A stretch of DNA of 64,000 bases from contig JAZGFB010000047.1 in assembly GCA_036479015.1 (NCBI GenBank), positions 124,001-188,000 on the forward strand, read 5' to 3'. Source of the DNA: NVTR01 sp036479015. GTDB lineage: Bacteria; Pseudomonadota; Alphaproteobacteria; Rhodobacterales; Rhodobacteraceae. The position numbers and the translations under genes are program-made. Positions 1 through 9,398 of the stretch are shown here, one piece after another. The notes under the pieces were generated by a model. The model made no database searches, had not been told where the DNA came from, and worked only from the letters and a program-made list of their open reading frames with translations. Position 1 is the stretch's first letter, and every line of letters begins with the position of its first letter.

Positions 1-471
1 CCAGCGTTTACAGGCGGCGTCATTCAAGCCACGCCCGGCCAAATAATCGCGCGCCGCCGACCCGGCAGCGGTTTTCAGCTGCAGCCTGAAAAACTGAACC
101 GCGTCTTCCATCACTGCCACCAACTGGCTGTTGCGATCTGCCTTTTTCTGGGCCTCTGGATCGCGCTCTGGCATCTGCATTCCGGCCTCTCGGGCCAGGA
201 TTTCCACGGCCTCCATAAAGCCAACGTTTTCGGTTTCCCGGACAAAGGAAATTGCATCGCCCTTTGCGTGGCAGCCAAAGCAATAGTAAAAACCCTGCCG
301 GTCATCGACGTGAAAGCTGGCGGTTTTTTCCTGATGGAACGGGCACGGCGCCCACATATCGCCCTTACCCTGATTTGACTTTCGTGCATCCCACATGACT
401 TTTCGCCCGATAACCTGTGTCAGGCTGGCGCGCGTTCGTAATTCATCAAGGAAACCGGGGGGCAGACTCAT
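1..471 (-). CDS. dnaG: DNA primase DnaG (N-terminal part, runs off the window)
   Basis: Primase makes the RNA primers for lagging-strand replication. The visible 157 residues start MSLPPGFLDELR and hold the N-terminal zinc-binding domain: CPFH near residue 42 and YCFGCH about 20 residues later give the CHC2-type zinc site, with the typical EKTASFHV between them. The gene continues past the left edge of the window, so the catalytic TOPRIM domain is not seen. The ATG at 471 starts directly at the conserved N-terminus. It lies 70 bases downstream of the sarcosine oxidase operon on the same strand. Identification is firm from the zinc domain. Confidence 0.93.
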   Translation of the reverse strand, partial: MSLPPGFLDELRTRASLTQVIGRKVMWDARKSNQGKGDMWAPCPFHQEKTASFHVDDRQGFYYCFGCHAKGDAISFVRETENVGFMEAVEILAREAGMQMPERDPEAQKKADRNSQLVAVMEDAVQFFRLQLKTAAGSAARDYLAGRGLNDAACKRW

Positions 472-541
472 GGCGCTAATATCGGCACGCGCCCGGCCAG
501 AGTCCAGCAGTCCCCGCAAATTTGACGGTGAAAACCCAACA

Positions 542-1117
542 TTACTTTATTTGGACGGTCAGGTCCGAAAGCGCTGCAACGCTTTTCATTGCAACATGCA
601 GCTCGTGAACCGCAGTGCCCGCCATTGAGCGGAAAACCATCAGCCTGAACGAAATTGCATCAATGCGACTGATGCAAAGCGGCACATGGTACAGCAGCGT
701 TCTGGCGGCATGCCCCGGCTTAAACACCCGGACACGCAGATCAATGGGAACCAACCGGGCCAACACGGCCTCGGCGTGGTCGCCGCGCAATTGCATCACC
801 GCCCAGCCATCAGATTGATCGCTTAGTGATGCGCCTTTTATCGAACCAGGCGCACGACCCAGCAAAAATCCCTGGCCTGGGCCCGTCCAAATGCAACACA
901 GGCCCGCCTTTTTGGTCACCCTGTTGGCAGCGGGAAACCCCAGCCCCAACGTATTTTTCATAGCCGCTGATGCGGTTTTATCCTGGCCTGACTTCAAGGC
1001 CACACTGGTTATTGCCCCAGGGTCCAGCGCCCGCAATTCACATCCGGTAGCCGCAATCGGCAACACCCCATTAAACGCATCTTTCACAGTCAAATCAGCC
1101 ACGTACACGCCCCCCAT
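542..1117 (-). CDS. soxG: Sarcosine oxidase gamma subunit
   Basis: Gamma subunit of the heterotetrameric sarcosine oxidase, which oxidatively demethylates sarcosine to glycine, H2O2 and 5,10-methylene-THF. The 191-residue product has the family-like segment LLGRAPGSIKGASLSDQSD and a C-terminal RSMAGTAVHELH segment. It follows soxA as the last gene of the operon. The open frame extends upstream to 1216, but the ATG at 1117 gives the usual subunit length; the overlap with the end of soxA is 23 bases. GTG codons at 1108 and 1102 are alternative starts. Identity rests partly on the operon, because gamma subunits diverge quickly. Confidence 0.85.
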   Translation of the reverse strand: MGGVYVADLTVKDAFNGVLPIAATGCELRALDPGAITSVALKSGQDKTASAAMKNTLGLGFPAANRVTKKAGLCCIWTGPGQGFLLGRAPGSIKGASLSDQSDGWAVMQLRGDHAEAVLARLVPIDLRVRVFKPGHAARTLLYHVPLCISRIDAISFRLMVFRSMAGTAVHELHVAMKSVAALSDLTVQIK

Positions 1118-4025
1118 CCGGGTCAAACACCACCGGATCAGTGACTTCACACAGTGCGTCCAACCCGCGCAAATGGTCCACCATGCGCACCTGTTCGCCG
1201 TGGCGCGCGCGGCCATTCTTCAAAAAACCTAGCCCCAGAAAATGGCCCATATCAGGGGAAAACCCGACCGATGTGGTATAGCCCTGCGCGCTCTGTCGCA
1301 CAGCATCAGCCCCCGGCGGGAACAGGAACGCCCCAGCTGTAAGTTGCTTTACCGCCCCGACCGGGCGCAACCCCACCAACTGTTCACGATCCGGGCCCAC
1401 CAATCCGTCCCGTGCGGCCATCGTCTTGCCGATGCAGTCCTTTTTTGCAGAAACCATCCTCTCCATACCAATATCATATGCCGTTACCCGGCCGTGGATT
1501 TCGGCGTGGGTGATAAAGCCCTTTTCGATCCGCAGCACATTCAGCGCCTCCATTCCATATGGCGCACCGCCCATGGTGCTTGCGTGTTTGCAAAGCCGAC
1601 GGAACAGGCTGTCACCATAGCGCGCAGGCACGGCAATCTCGTATGCATGCTCGCCTGAAAATGAAATCCGGAACAAACGCCCTTTAACGCCGCACACACC
1701 GACATCTCCGCAGCCCATGAACGGAAAGCTTTGGCCATCAATAGCGCTGTCCAGAACCTTATTCACCACGTCACGTGACTTCGGCCCAGCCACCGCAAAT
1801 TGCGCCCACTGCTCAGTGACTGAGATTATCTGAACATCCCAGTCAGGGCGCAAACATTGGTGCACAAATTCCAGATGTTTCATCACTGGCCCGGCGCCAG
1901 CCGTGGTCGTAGTCATCACAAAATGGTTTCGGCCCAGCCGCGCGGTTGTGCCATCATCCATTACATAACCGTCTTCGCGCAGCATCAGCCCATATCGAAC
2001 CCGACCGATTTTCAATGTCGAAAACGTATTTGTATAAACGAAATCAAGCAGTTTCGCGGCGTCCTTGCCCTGAATATCTATCTTCCCCAATGTTGACACA
2101 TCACAGATACCAACAGCATTGCGCACCGTGTTGACCTCACGATCACAGGATTGGCGCCAGGTCTTTTCACCCTTTTGCGGAAAAAATGAGGGCCGATACC
2201 AAAGCCCGGCCTCGATCACCGGGGCGTGGCGCTCAACACTGGCATCGTGGGAAGTTGTAAAACGCTCAGGGGCAAAACCTTTACCCTGGGCCCCGGCCCC
2301 CATGGCTGCAATAGAAACCGGCGCATAGGGCGGTCGAAATGTGGTTGTCCCTGTCTGCGCGATCGTGCGCCCGGTGGCATCCGCCAGCACCGCCAGCGCC
2401 CCAACATTAGAATTTTTGCCCTGATCAGGTGCCATGCCCTGGGTGGTGTATCGCTTCATGTGTTCAACGGAAGCATAGCTTTCCCGCGCTGCCAGCTTTA
2501 TGTCTTTGACAGTAACGTCATTCTGGAAATCCACCCAGGCACGCCCGTTTCCGGCAACGCTCCAAAATGGCTCCAGCTGATAAGCACTGTCATCTGACTT
2601 TGGGGTGCGGGCGGGTTTGGCAGCAATGCCAAGCTGTTCCAACATCAGTTGCGCCCGGTACGAACCTGATTTCAAACAACCTTTCGTGGTCATCACCCCC
2701 AGTGCCGCCCCAGCACAATCCATGCCGGGTACAGCGCCCGGCTGGGGCACAAACGCTGATATTGTATCGTTCCAGATCGGGCGGCCACCGGTGTGGCAGC
2801 TTAGATGTAGCGACGGGTTCCAGCCACCAGACATGGCCAGGCAATCCGCCTTTATCCGGTGCAATTTTCCGTGCTGTCGTACCAAAATTTCGCGCAAGCC
2901 ATGGCGGCCTTTGGTGTCCACCACTTGGGCCCCGGTGAAAACCGGAAAGTCACCGGAAACTTTGGCATCAGCCCGTGTATCAATAAGCGCCGCAATTTTC
3001 ACCCCGGCAGCTGCCAAATCCCGCGCCGTGCGATGCGCATCGTCGTTGTTACAAAAAACTGCCACGTTCTTGCCAGCCGCGACGCCCCACCTGTTCAAAT
3101 AACTGCGCACCGCGCCCGCCAGCATGATCCCAGGCCGGTCATTATTCTTAAAGGCAATCGGTCGCTCTAGTGCACCGGCGCATAGCAACGTGCGCTTGGC
3201 CGCAATGTGCCAGAAAGTTTCCAAAGGCGCGTCCCCGGAATTGGAAACATGGGCTGCACACCGCTCAAGCGCGCCAAATGTGCCCTGATCATAGGCCCCA
3301 GTCACCGTGGTGCGACGCATAAAACGAAAATTTTCCAGTGCTGCAAGCTCGGCCATCACATCGGTAACCCAGTCGCCCCCAGAAACCTTACCAACCTGTT
3401 CATCCTCAGCCAACAAACGCCCGCCGGGTTCCGGGTTTTCGTCAACCAGCAAAACATCAGCCCCCGCCCGCGCCGCCGTCAGGGCGGCATTAATTCCGGC
3501 AGGTCCAGCCCCGATGATCAGAAGGTCACAAAAGGCATAGGCCCGGTCATAATGCGCCGTGTTATGGCTGCCTGACAATGCGCCCAACCCGGCCGCATGG
3601 CGGATGATCGGCTCATATATCCTGTTCCAAAAGGCCTTTGGCCACATGAAAGTCTTGTAATAGAACCCCGCCGACAGGAACGGCGACACCACATCGTTAA
3701 CACCCATCAGGTCGGTGCTCAGCGACGGCCAGCGGTTTTGACTATGCGCCACCAGCCCGTTGTAAATTTCCACAGTGGTAGCGCGGCAATTCGGGGTTTG
3801 GTCGGCACCCTGGCCGATGGTGACCAGCGCGTTTGGCTCTTCTGATCCGGCGCTCAAAACCCCGCGCGGGCGGTGATACTTAAACGACCGCCCCATCAAG
3901 CGAACACCATTGGCCAACAGCGCCGACGCCAGCGTATCACCGCGAAACCCGGTGAATTGCTTGCCATCAAAGCTGAACGCCACGGCGATATTGCTTTCAA
4001 CCATGCCCTTGTCTGCAACTCTCAT
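1095..4025 (-). CDS. soxA: Sarcosine oxidase alpha subunit
   Basis: Large subunit (976 residues) of heterotetrameric sarcosine oxidase, a cytosolic enzyme. The N-terminal 100 residues are the 2Fe-2S-fold-like domain seen in these subunits (FRGDTLASALLANGV, SFKYHRPRG). A Rossmann NAD-binding domain follows from about residue 165 (LLIIGAGPAGINAALTAARAG). The last 380 residues resemble the GcvT/aminomethyltransferase THF-binding domain (VSTLGKIDIQGKDAAKLLDF, RYGLMLREDGYVMDDG, EKGFITHAEIHGRVT). Length and domain order match the family. The ATG overlaps the soxD stop as ATGA, so translation is probably coupled in the soxB-soxD-soxA-soxG operon. Confidence 0.96.
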   Translation of the reverse strand: MRVADKGMVESNIAVAFSFDGKQFTGFRGDTLASALLANGVRLMGRSFKYHRPRGVLSAGSEEPNALVTIGQGADQTPNCRATTVEIYNGLVAHSQNRWPSLSTDLMGVNDVVSPFLSAGFYYKTFMWPKAFWNRIYEPIIRHAAGLGALSGSHNTAHYDRAYAFCDLLIIGAGPAGINAALTAARAGADVLLVDENPEPGGRLLAEDEQVGKVSGGDWVTDVMAELAALENFRFMRRTTVTGAYDQGTFGALERCAAHVSNSGDAPLETFWHIAAKRTLLCAGALERPIAFKNNDRPGIMLAGAVRSYLNRWGVAAGKNVAVFCNNDDAHRTARDLAAAGVKIAALIDTRADAKVSGDFPVFTGAQVVDTKGRHGLREILVRQHGKLHRIKADCLAMSGGWNPSLHLSCHTGGRPIWNDTISAFVPQPGAVPGMDCAGAALGVMTTKGCLKSGSYRAQLMLEQLGIAAKPARTPKSDDSAYQLEPFWSVAGNGRAWVDFQNDVTVKDIKLAARESYASVEHMKRYTTQGMAPDQGKNSNVGALAVLADATGRTIAQTGTTTFRPPYAPVSIAAMGAGAQGKGFAPERFTTSHDASVERHAPVIEAGLWYRPSFFPQKGEKTWRQSCDREVNTVRNAVGICDVSTLGKIDIQGKDAAKLLDFVYTNTFSTLKIGRVRYGLMLREDGYVMDDGTTARLGRNHFVMTTTTAGAGPVMKHLEFVHQCLRPDWDVQIISVTEQWAQFAVAGPKSRDVVNKVLDSAIDGQSFPFMGCGDVGVCGVKGRLFRISFSGEHAYEIAVPARYGDSLFRRLCKHASTMGGAPYGMEALNVLRIEKGFITHAEIHGRVTAYDIGMERMVSAKKDCIGKTMAARDGLVGPDREQLVGLRPVGAVKQLTAGAFLFPPGADAVRQSAQGYTTSVGFSPDMGHFLGLGFLKNGRARHGEQVRMVDHLRGLDALCEVTDPVVFDPDGGRVRG

Positions 4026-4294
4026 TTCAGTGGCCTTTTGAGGGTCGCCGCCAGTTTGGTGGCGGTAATTTCATGGCTTATCGTGTCGCGCTTTACAACG
4101 ATCCAGGCCGCGCACCCGCCGGTGTGGTGCCACAGATCGCGGGTTGATCCGGCCGGATTGTCGCGCAGGTGCACATAGTCATCCCAAGCCACAACACCCG
4201 CATCTGGTGCCGGTCGGTCCAGCGCCAGCGCCGCGCCCTGATAGCTAAATTCCCGCAAGTCCCGTTCCCCGCAATGGGGGCATTTGATACGCAT
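4022..4294 (-). CDS. soxD: Sarcosine oxidase delta subunit
   Basis: Small zinc-binding delta subunit, 90 residues. It starts MRIKCPHCGERDLREFSY; the CPHCG pair, with the His and Cys in WHHTGGCAAW near residues 55-62, fits the single zinc site of this family. WDDYVHLRDNPAG and RDLWHHTGGC are typical delta-subunit segments. It sits between soxB (12-base gap) and soxA (4-base ATGA overlap), the usual position in these operons. Confidence 0.95.
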   Translation of the reverse strand: MRIKCPHCGERDLREFSYQGAALALDRPAPDAGVVAWDDYVHLRDNPAGSTRDLWHHTGGCAAWIVVKRDTISHEITATKLAATLKRPLK

Positions 4295-4305
4295 ATTTAC
4301 CTCCC

Positions 4306-5559
4306 CTAATGCAGATTATGTTGGCTGCCAGTGCCTTCTTCATCCATGATATTTTGCCCGCTCCGAAACCGATCAAGCCGAAAGTTCTTGGCAATTTCAT
4401 GGGGGTTCCCGGTGGCAACCAAATGCGACAGCGCGAAACCTGACGCCGGAACCGCCTTAAAACCACCGTAACACCAGCCGCAATCTATGAACAAACCGTC
4501 GATCCCAGTTTTGTCGATAATCGGTGAGCCATCGGGCGTCATATCCATAATCCCGCCCCAGCTGCGCAACACCCGCGCCTTTCCAATCATCGGCATCAGC
4601 GTCATTGCGGCCTCCATGACGTGTTCTTTCATCGGCAGGTTGCCGCGCTGGGCATAGCTTGCATAAAAATCCAGATCACCACCAAAAACCAACCCGCCCT
4701 TGTCAGACTGGCTAATATAGAAATGCCCCATGCCAAAGCTGATCACATGGTTGATCACTGGCTTTAACCCTTCTGTCACAAAGGCCTGCAACACGTGGCT
4801 TTCGACAGGCAGGCGCATACCGGCCATTGCCGCCACCTGGCCCGAGCGCCCGGCGGTCACTATGGCCACTTTATGTGCCGTGATCGGCCCCCGGCTGGTC
4901 TGAACTCCGGTGACTTTTCCGGCCTTAATATCAATGCCAGTCACTTCGCAGTTTTGGATCAAATCAACACCGCGGCGGTCAGCACCCCGCGCATAGCCCC
5001 AAGCAACGGCATCATGGCGAGCTGTGCCGCCCCTGGGGTGATACAACCCACCATATATCGGAAAGCGCGCGGTCTCAAAATCCAGATATGGCAGGTGTTT
5101 GCGCACCCCGTCCCGGTCCAGCAAAACCGCGTCATCCCCCTGGTTTATCATCGCATTGCCACGCCGCGCAAAAGCATCACGCTGGGCATCGGAATGGAAC
5201 AGATTGATCAGCCCACGCGGGCTGTGCATGACATTGTAATTCAAATCCTGGGACAGGTTTTCCCACAGCTTCAGGGAATGACTGTAAAACTCTGAATTGC
5301 CCGGCAGAAAATAGTTGGCCCGCACAATCGTTGTATTGCGCCCCACATTGCCACCGCCAAGATAGCCTTTTTCCAGCACCGCAATATTTTTCAATCCGTG
5401 GTTTTTTGCCAGGTAATAGGCCGCCGCCAACCCATGGCCACCGCCACCGATGATCACAATATCATAATGTGGTTTTGGGTCCGGGTTACGCCAGGCCGGT
5501 TTCCAGCCTTTGTTGCCGGTCAACCCCTGTTTAAATACCTGAAAGCCAGAATAACGCAT
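4306..5559 (-). CDS. soxB: Sarcosine oxidase beta subunit
   Basis: Catalytic beta subunit (417 residues), a DAO-family flavoprotein that binds FAD non-covalently and carries the covalent FMN between the beta and alpha subunits. The FAD-binding motif DIVIIGGGGHGLAAAYYLAK starts near residue 33. The segment ARHDAVAWGYARGAD near residue 180 holds the His that family knowledge suggests is the covalent FMN site; this was not checked by alignment. The C-terminal FIDCGWCYGGFKAVPASG is characteristic. It is the first gene of the operon; a 10-base inverted repeat lies about 70 bases upstream. Confidence 0.96.
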   Translation of the reverse strand: MRYSGFQVFKQGLTGNKGWKPAWRNPDPKPHYDIVIIGGGGHGLAAAYYLAKNHGLKNIAVLEKGYLGGGNVGRNTTIVRANYFLPGNSEFYSHSLKLWENLSQDLNYNVMHSPRGLINLFHSDAQRDAFARRGNAMINQGDDAVLLDRDGVRKHLPYLDFETARFPIYGGLYHPRGGTARHDAVAWGYARGADRRGVDLIQNCEVTGIDIKAGKVTGVQTSRGPITAHKVAIVTAGRSGQVAAMAGMRLPVESHVLQAFVTEGLKPVINHVISFGMGHFYISQSDKGGLVFGGDLDFYASYAQRGNLPMKEHVMEAAMTLMPMIGKARVLRSWGGIMDMTPDGSPIIDKTGIDGLFIDCGWCYGGFKAVPASGFALSHLVATGNPHEIAKNFRLDRFRSGQNIMDEEGTGSQHNLH

Positions 5560-5630
5560 GTCGTGCCCCTATTATCAGGGGCAAGAAATCAAGATATCTG
5601 CAAATGTTCAACGTGCATTTGCGACACTAT

Positions 5631-5666
5631 TGCAAACAACGGGTCGCATTGGGCCTGTTGTTTGCA
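5631..5666. promoter_or_regulatory. Inverted repeat upstream of soxB
   Basis: TGCAAACAAC at 5631-5640 and its exact reverse complement GTTGTTTGCA at 5657-5666 are separated by 16 bases. The repeat lies 71-107 bases upstream of the soxB start and just past the stop of the tad gene that runs towards it. There is no T-run on either strand, so an operator for a dimeric regulator is more likely than a terminator. No regulator gene lies beside it. Confidence 0.4.
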
Positions 5667-5685
5667 TTCAAAAGCAAGATGTCGC

Positions 5686-6981
5686 TTATATCGCCAGCCG
5701 AAAGTATTCCGCTGCAAAGTTCCGTTCCATACCGCTACCGCAAAACCCCATTGCCATGTTGGAAGTCCCCGAAGCAGTCCCACCGGCCACTATTGATGCA
5801 CCTTCAATTCCATTAGCATTTGCCGAAAAGGAAATATCGTCAACCGCAACAATTTGACCGCCAAACATTTCAAGACCGGCAGAAAAATCAATCGACCCCA
5901 GGCTTAGCATTTGGGCGCCACCGTCGGCCGCACATCCGTCATCACGACCAATGGTCATTTTCGCAGCGGAATTGATAGAATTTGACCCAGTATGAGTTGT
6001 GGCAATGACAGCGTTTATAAGCTGCGCATCAGATGCAAAGTGGATCTGGCAATTCGTTACAAGGATCAAATTCTCAAACAAAATACCTGAAGAAAAATTT
6101 ATCCTTTGCCCGCCAACACAGTTGATAACATGCACTTTTCCCGCTTCGAAATCCGACATGGACGCATTTCTCGGCAATGTTTTCACAGAGTAATCTGTAA
6201 TGTAATCTGGCAACCAGGTGGGGTCCAGGTTTTCAAGCCCGGCAATAATATCAGGAAGCATCGTAATAAGCCGCATCCGATATACACCATCCCTTAGTGC
6301 CTCATCAACGCCAGTGTTGTTGGCGGCCGTTGGCTCAACCAGATCACGCCGATCAGGCATGGAAAGAACCGTACCAGTTTGAAATTCAACGCCATTATTC
6401 AGCTCAACATGGTCATTAGAATGTACGCAAAACCCGTTCAGAAACTGATTGTTTGATTGAATATCAACCACCTCATCCCCAACAATTCCTTCTTCAAAAC
6501 ATGTGGGAAAATAGGCTTCAAATACTGCCGCACGTCGGACATTCCAGAACCCAATACCGGCGAATTTCAGAAAATAGGTACCGACACTGTTGCTGCGCTC
6601 TTCAACACGCGCCAGGTTCACCATAACGGCTGTTTTTGAGCCCGGATCCGCATGGAATTCCTGCGCATCCGCGTCCCAGACACCAAAACTAATATCATTT
6701 GCCGTGATCAATGGGCCAAATTTTGAATGCGGCATGTTAACATCAGCCAAATCCAAAGCCACAGTTTTTGCTTGGTTGGCTGTATTGGTCTCGCGATAAT
6801 AGATCGCGGCATGGGCGACAGCATCGGCAGCAACCTGCATCTGGGTACGCATCATCATGGCATTTGCCACGTCAATGGCCAATCCACCGACCACAATACA
6901 GGCTACCCCAATGGTTAACCCCAGGGCGGTCATAGCCCCGCTTTCTGCATAAATGAAACAGTTAGGGTCGTTCTTTTTCAT
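5686..6981 (-). CDS. TadG-like pilus-associated protein
   Basis: A 431-residue protein with one N-terminal membrane helix (about residues 14-38, GAMTALGLTIGVACIVVGGL) preceded by a short charged segment, as in TadG-type proteins. The following AIDVANAMMMRTQMQVAADAVAHAA is the typical TadG start of the exported domain. The rest is rich in Asn, Ser, Gly and Ala and has no von Willebrand MIDAS motif. Four or more Cys residues (PTCFEEG, FCVHSN, VINCVGG, DDGCAADGG) suggest disulfides outside the cytoplasm. It is 13 bases downstream of a TadE-like gene. Exact role in the pilus system is unknown. Confidence 0.72.
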   Translation of the reverse strand: MKKNDPNCFIYAESGAMTALGLTIGVACIVVGGLAIDVANAMMMRTQMQVAADAVAHAAIYYRETNTANQAKTVALDLADVNMPHSKFGPLITANDISFGVWDADAQEFHADPGSKTAVMVNLARVEERSNSVGTYFLKFAGIGFWNVRRAAVFEAYFPTCFEEGIVGDEVVDIQSNNQFLNGFCVHSNDHVELNNGVEFQTGTVLSMPDRRDLVEPTAANNTGVDEALRDGVYRMRLITMLPDIIAGLENLDPTWLPDYITDYSVKTLPRNASMSDFEAGKVHVINCVGGQRINFSSGILFENLILVTNCQIHFASDAQLINAVIATTHTGSNSINSAAKMTIGRDDGCAADGGAQMLSLGSIDFSAGLEMFGGQIVAVDDISFSANANGIEGASIVAGGTASGTSNMAMGFCGSGMERNFAAEYFRLAI

Positions 6982-6994
6982 GTCACTATCCCGC

Positions 6995-7399
6995 CTAAAA
7001 TTCGATAAAATGCTGCGACGTGACCGAAATTGTAAGTGAGTTCAGAGAACTGAACATACCCAGGATTTCCAGATCAACAGCAGGGATAAGCGCAGTGGTT
7101 GTTGCCACCCCAGATGTGATGCTGGTTGAGGCCGTGACATTGTCACTTAGGTTGGCCAATTCAGCAATGATCCAGGCTTCTGTATCGGCGGTAGTGTCCA
7201 GGCGACCGACCGACAAATTGCGGTTTGCGTCCTGTACAACACGCAAAACCCGCGATTGACCACTAAAGATCATGGTGGCGTCCAGCATAAGACCAAACAG
7301 CAAGAAAAATATGGGCAACCACAGAACTGATTCTACAGTCGCCGTTCCTTCGGTTTTTCGAACAAAACGGCGCAGGCAAACTGATAAGAGTTTTGGCAT
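6995..7399 (-). CDS. TadE-like pseudopilin protein
   Basis: A 134-residue TadE/TadF-type minor pseudopilin. The N-terminus has a short basic cytoplasmic stretch, then the diagnostic TEGTATVESVLWLPIFFLLFG (Glu within a hydrophobic helix, residues about 16-36), the form recognised by prepilin peptidase-type processing in Tad systems. The exported part is Thr/Ser/Ala-rich. An AAGGA box lies 9 bases before the ATG. It is probably co-transcribed with the TadG-like gene that follows. Confidence 0.75.
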   Translation of the reverse strand: MPKLLSVCLRRFVRKTEGTATVESVLWLPIFFLLFGLMLDATMIFSGQSRVLRVVQDANRNLSVGRLDTTADTEAWIIAELANLSDNVTASTSITSGVATTTALIPAVDLEILGMFSSLNSLTISVTSQHFIEF

Positions 7400-7502
7400 T
7401 TCTCAAAATCCTTCGATTCGATTTCCAACATCACTTCAGCCTCAACACCCGATATCGTCACAACTTTCCGTGGAAATAAGGCCTAAATGTGGCCACAGCT
7501 AA

Positions 7503-7524
7503 GGCCCCGGCGAAAACCGGGGTG
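7503..7524. terminator. GC-rich hairpin between gdh and the tad pair
   Basis: CCCCGG (7505-7510) and CCGGGG (7517-7522) form a 6-bp stem with a CGAAAA loop, about 100 bases downstream of the glutamate dehydrogenase stop on the minus strand. There is no clear T-run on the minus strand, so terminator function is uncertain. The rest of the 222-base gap (7400-7621) shows no gene. Confidence 0.35.
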
Positions 7525-7621
7525 TTTGGGCGGGTAGTTGCCGAAGGGCAAAATGTCGAAGAAATATGGAAAGTTTAGCTTAATTAACAAACGCGCCTAA
7601 AGGGGGGCTATGGACGCCAAA

Positions 7622-9052
7622 TCACAGCCCTTTCGTTCGATACCCGGCTGCCACACGGTCAATCGCCACCAAATATGCCGCAACCCGCAAATCGTTCACA
7701 TCATCGCGGCCATGCCATACTTCGCGCATTGACTGGTAGGCGGAGCGCATCGTGTCATCCAGTCCAGAGCGCACCAATTCAAGCTCACCGGCACCGCGCA
7801 GGTACTTATCTTTAAAGTTTGGTGACAGTTTCCAGGCATTTCCGGTATCTGCTGACAGGCGTTCCAGTTCATCCACGATCAACTGGTGCCGCCCCTCTTC
7901 CTGACGTCGTTGCATGCGGCCAAACCGAATGTGGCTTAGGTTCTTAACCCACTCAAAATATGACACTGTCACCCCACCGGCATTGGCATACATATCCGGG
8001 ATAATGACTGTGCCTTTTTCGCGCAAAATGTCGTCAGCTCCGGCCGTGATTGGGCCGTTCGCTGCTTCTATTATCAAAGGCGCTTTTATCTTTTTTGCGT
8101 TGCCAAGGTTGATCGTAGCTTCCAATGCGGCAGGGATGAGAATGTCGCAGTCGTTTTGCAGAACCAAAGCCCCATTTTCGACATAGGTTCCATCCGGGTA
8201 CCCGCTGACACCGCCATGTTTGCGTATCCAGCTTGAAATGGCTTCCACATCCAATCCGGTCTCATCCACCAGTGCACCGTCGCGCTCAATTATACCGGTG
8301 ATCTTGCAGCCATCTTCTGCTGCCAGGAAACTGGCCGCATGGTAGCCCACATTTCCCAATCCTTGAACAATCACCCGCTTGCCGTCCAACGTGCCACTTA
8401 GACCCGAGACTTTGACATCTTCAGGGTGGCGGAAATATTCCTGCAGGGCATATTGCACACCCCGCCCGGTTGCTTCCACCCGGCCCGCAATGCCACCGGC
8501 ATGGGGCGGCTTACCTGTTACACAGGCTTTGGCATTGATATCTGTTGTGTTCATCCGCGCATATTGGTCAGCGATCCAGGACATTTCCCGTTCACCAGTG
8601 CCCATATCCGGGGCCGGGACATTTTGGCTGGGGTGGATCAGGTCGCGTTTGATCAGCTCATAGGCAAACCGACGGGTGATCAGTTCTAGTTCATGCTCAT
8701 CATACTGGCTGGGGTCAATGCACAGCCCGCCCTTTGAGCCACCAAACGGTGCCTCAACCAGCGCGCACTTAAAAGTCATCAGCGCCGCCAGCGCCTCGAC
8801 CTCATCTTGGTTAACCCCCAAGGAATACCGAATGCCGCCTTTCACCGGTTCCATATGTTCTGAATGGACAGACCGGTATCCGGTGAATGTCGTCATTTTG
8901 CCGCGCAATCGAACCCCAAAACGAACCGTGTAGGTGGCATTACAGACGCGAATTTTCTCTTCCATCCCCGGCGGCAAATCCATCAAAGCAACGGCACGGT
9001 TGAACATAAGGTCGACTGATTCCCGAAAACTTGGCTCTATTATTGCTGACAT
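7622..9052 (-). CDS. Glutamate dehydrogenase (Glu/Leu/Phe/Val dehydrogenase family)
   Basis: Interconverts glutamate and 2-oxoglutarate plus ammonia. The 476-residue protein has the substrate-binding segment MEPVKGGIRYS, the catalytic-lysine motif APFGGSKGG, the conserved PAPDMGTGEREM and a Rossmann motif RVIVQGLGNVGYHAA. AANGPIT and PDMYANAGGVTVSYFEW are also typical. The open frame extends to a TTG at 9109, but the ATG at 9052 has an AAAGGA box 7 bases upstream and begins at the family N-terminus. It stands alone between two groups of tad genes on opposite strands. The coenzyme (NAD or NADP) cannot be told from motifs alone. Confidence 0.95.
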   Translation of the reverse strand: MSAIIEPSFRESVDLMFNRAVALMDLPPGMEEKIRVCNATYTVRFGVRLRGKMTTFTGYRSVHSEHMEPVKGGIRYSLGVNQDEVEALAALMTFKCALVEAPFGGSKGGLCIDPSQYDEHELELITRRFAYELIKRDLIHPSQNVPAPDMGTGEREMSWIADQYARMNTTDINAKACVTGKPPHAGGIAGRVEATGRGVQYALQEYFRHPEDVKVSGLSGTLDGKRVIVQGLGNVGYHAASFLAAEDGCKITGIIERDGALVDETGLDVEAISSWIRKHGGVSGYPDGTYVENGALVLQNDCDILIPAALEATINLGNAKKIKAPLIIEAANGPITAGADDILREKGTVIIPDMYANAGGVTVSYFEWVKNLSHIRFGRMQRRQEEGRHQLIVDELERLSADTGNAWKLSPNFKDKYLRGAGELELVRSGLDDTMRSAYQSMREVWHGRDDVNDLRVAAYLVAIDRVAAGYRTKGL

Positions 9053-9398
9053 GGGTAAATCCTTTGCCTGCAAGCGAATCATCGCTCGCTTCAATCTGTC
9101 CTTGCACAATATCCATTAACCACAATTGTAGAAGAAAAGAGTGGCGCTAAAACTGCCAAGGTGAATATTCGGGTTGTCGCCAATTGCTTTACAATCAATG
9201 AATCCTAGCGAAAATGTTCACACTTTTTTAACATTTTGCTGATTTTCCGGCAGAATACCGCCAATACACCGCCTTCTCTCAGAACCGATCTGTCTTTGCC
9301 CCAATTAGAACACACCGACAGTGGATCACCTTCAACAGGAAATAATTAAACCAGCCAAAGGCGTTAAATGCGTCTGTGGCCTAAACTATAGGTATGAC
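9053..9398. other. Divergent intergenic region between gdh and tadG
   Basis: About 350 bases separate the divergent starts of glutamate dehydrogenase and the TadG-like gene. The stretch is AT-richer than its surroundings. It must hold promoters for both genes, but I see no convincing sigma-70 pair or operator and no RNA gene. Confidence 0.5.

Noticed and set aside
7503..7524. Strong terminator for gdh
   Set aside because: The hairpin is real but lacks a T-run on the minus strand, so it is listed only as a weak candidate.
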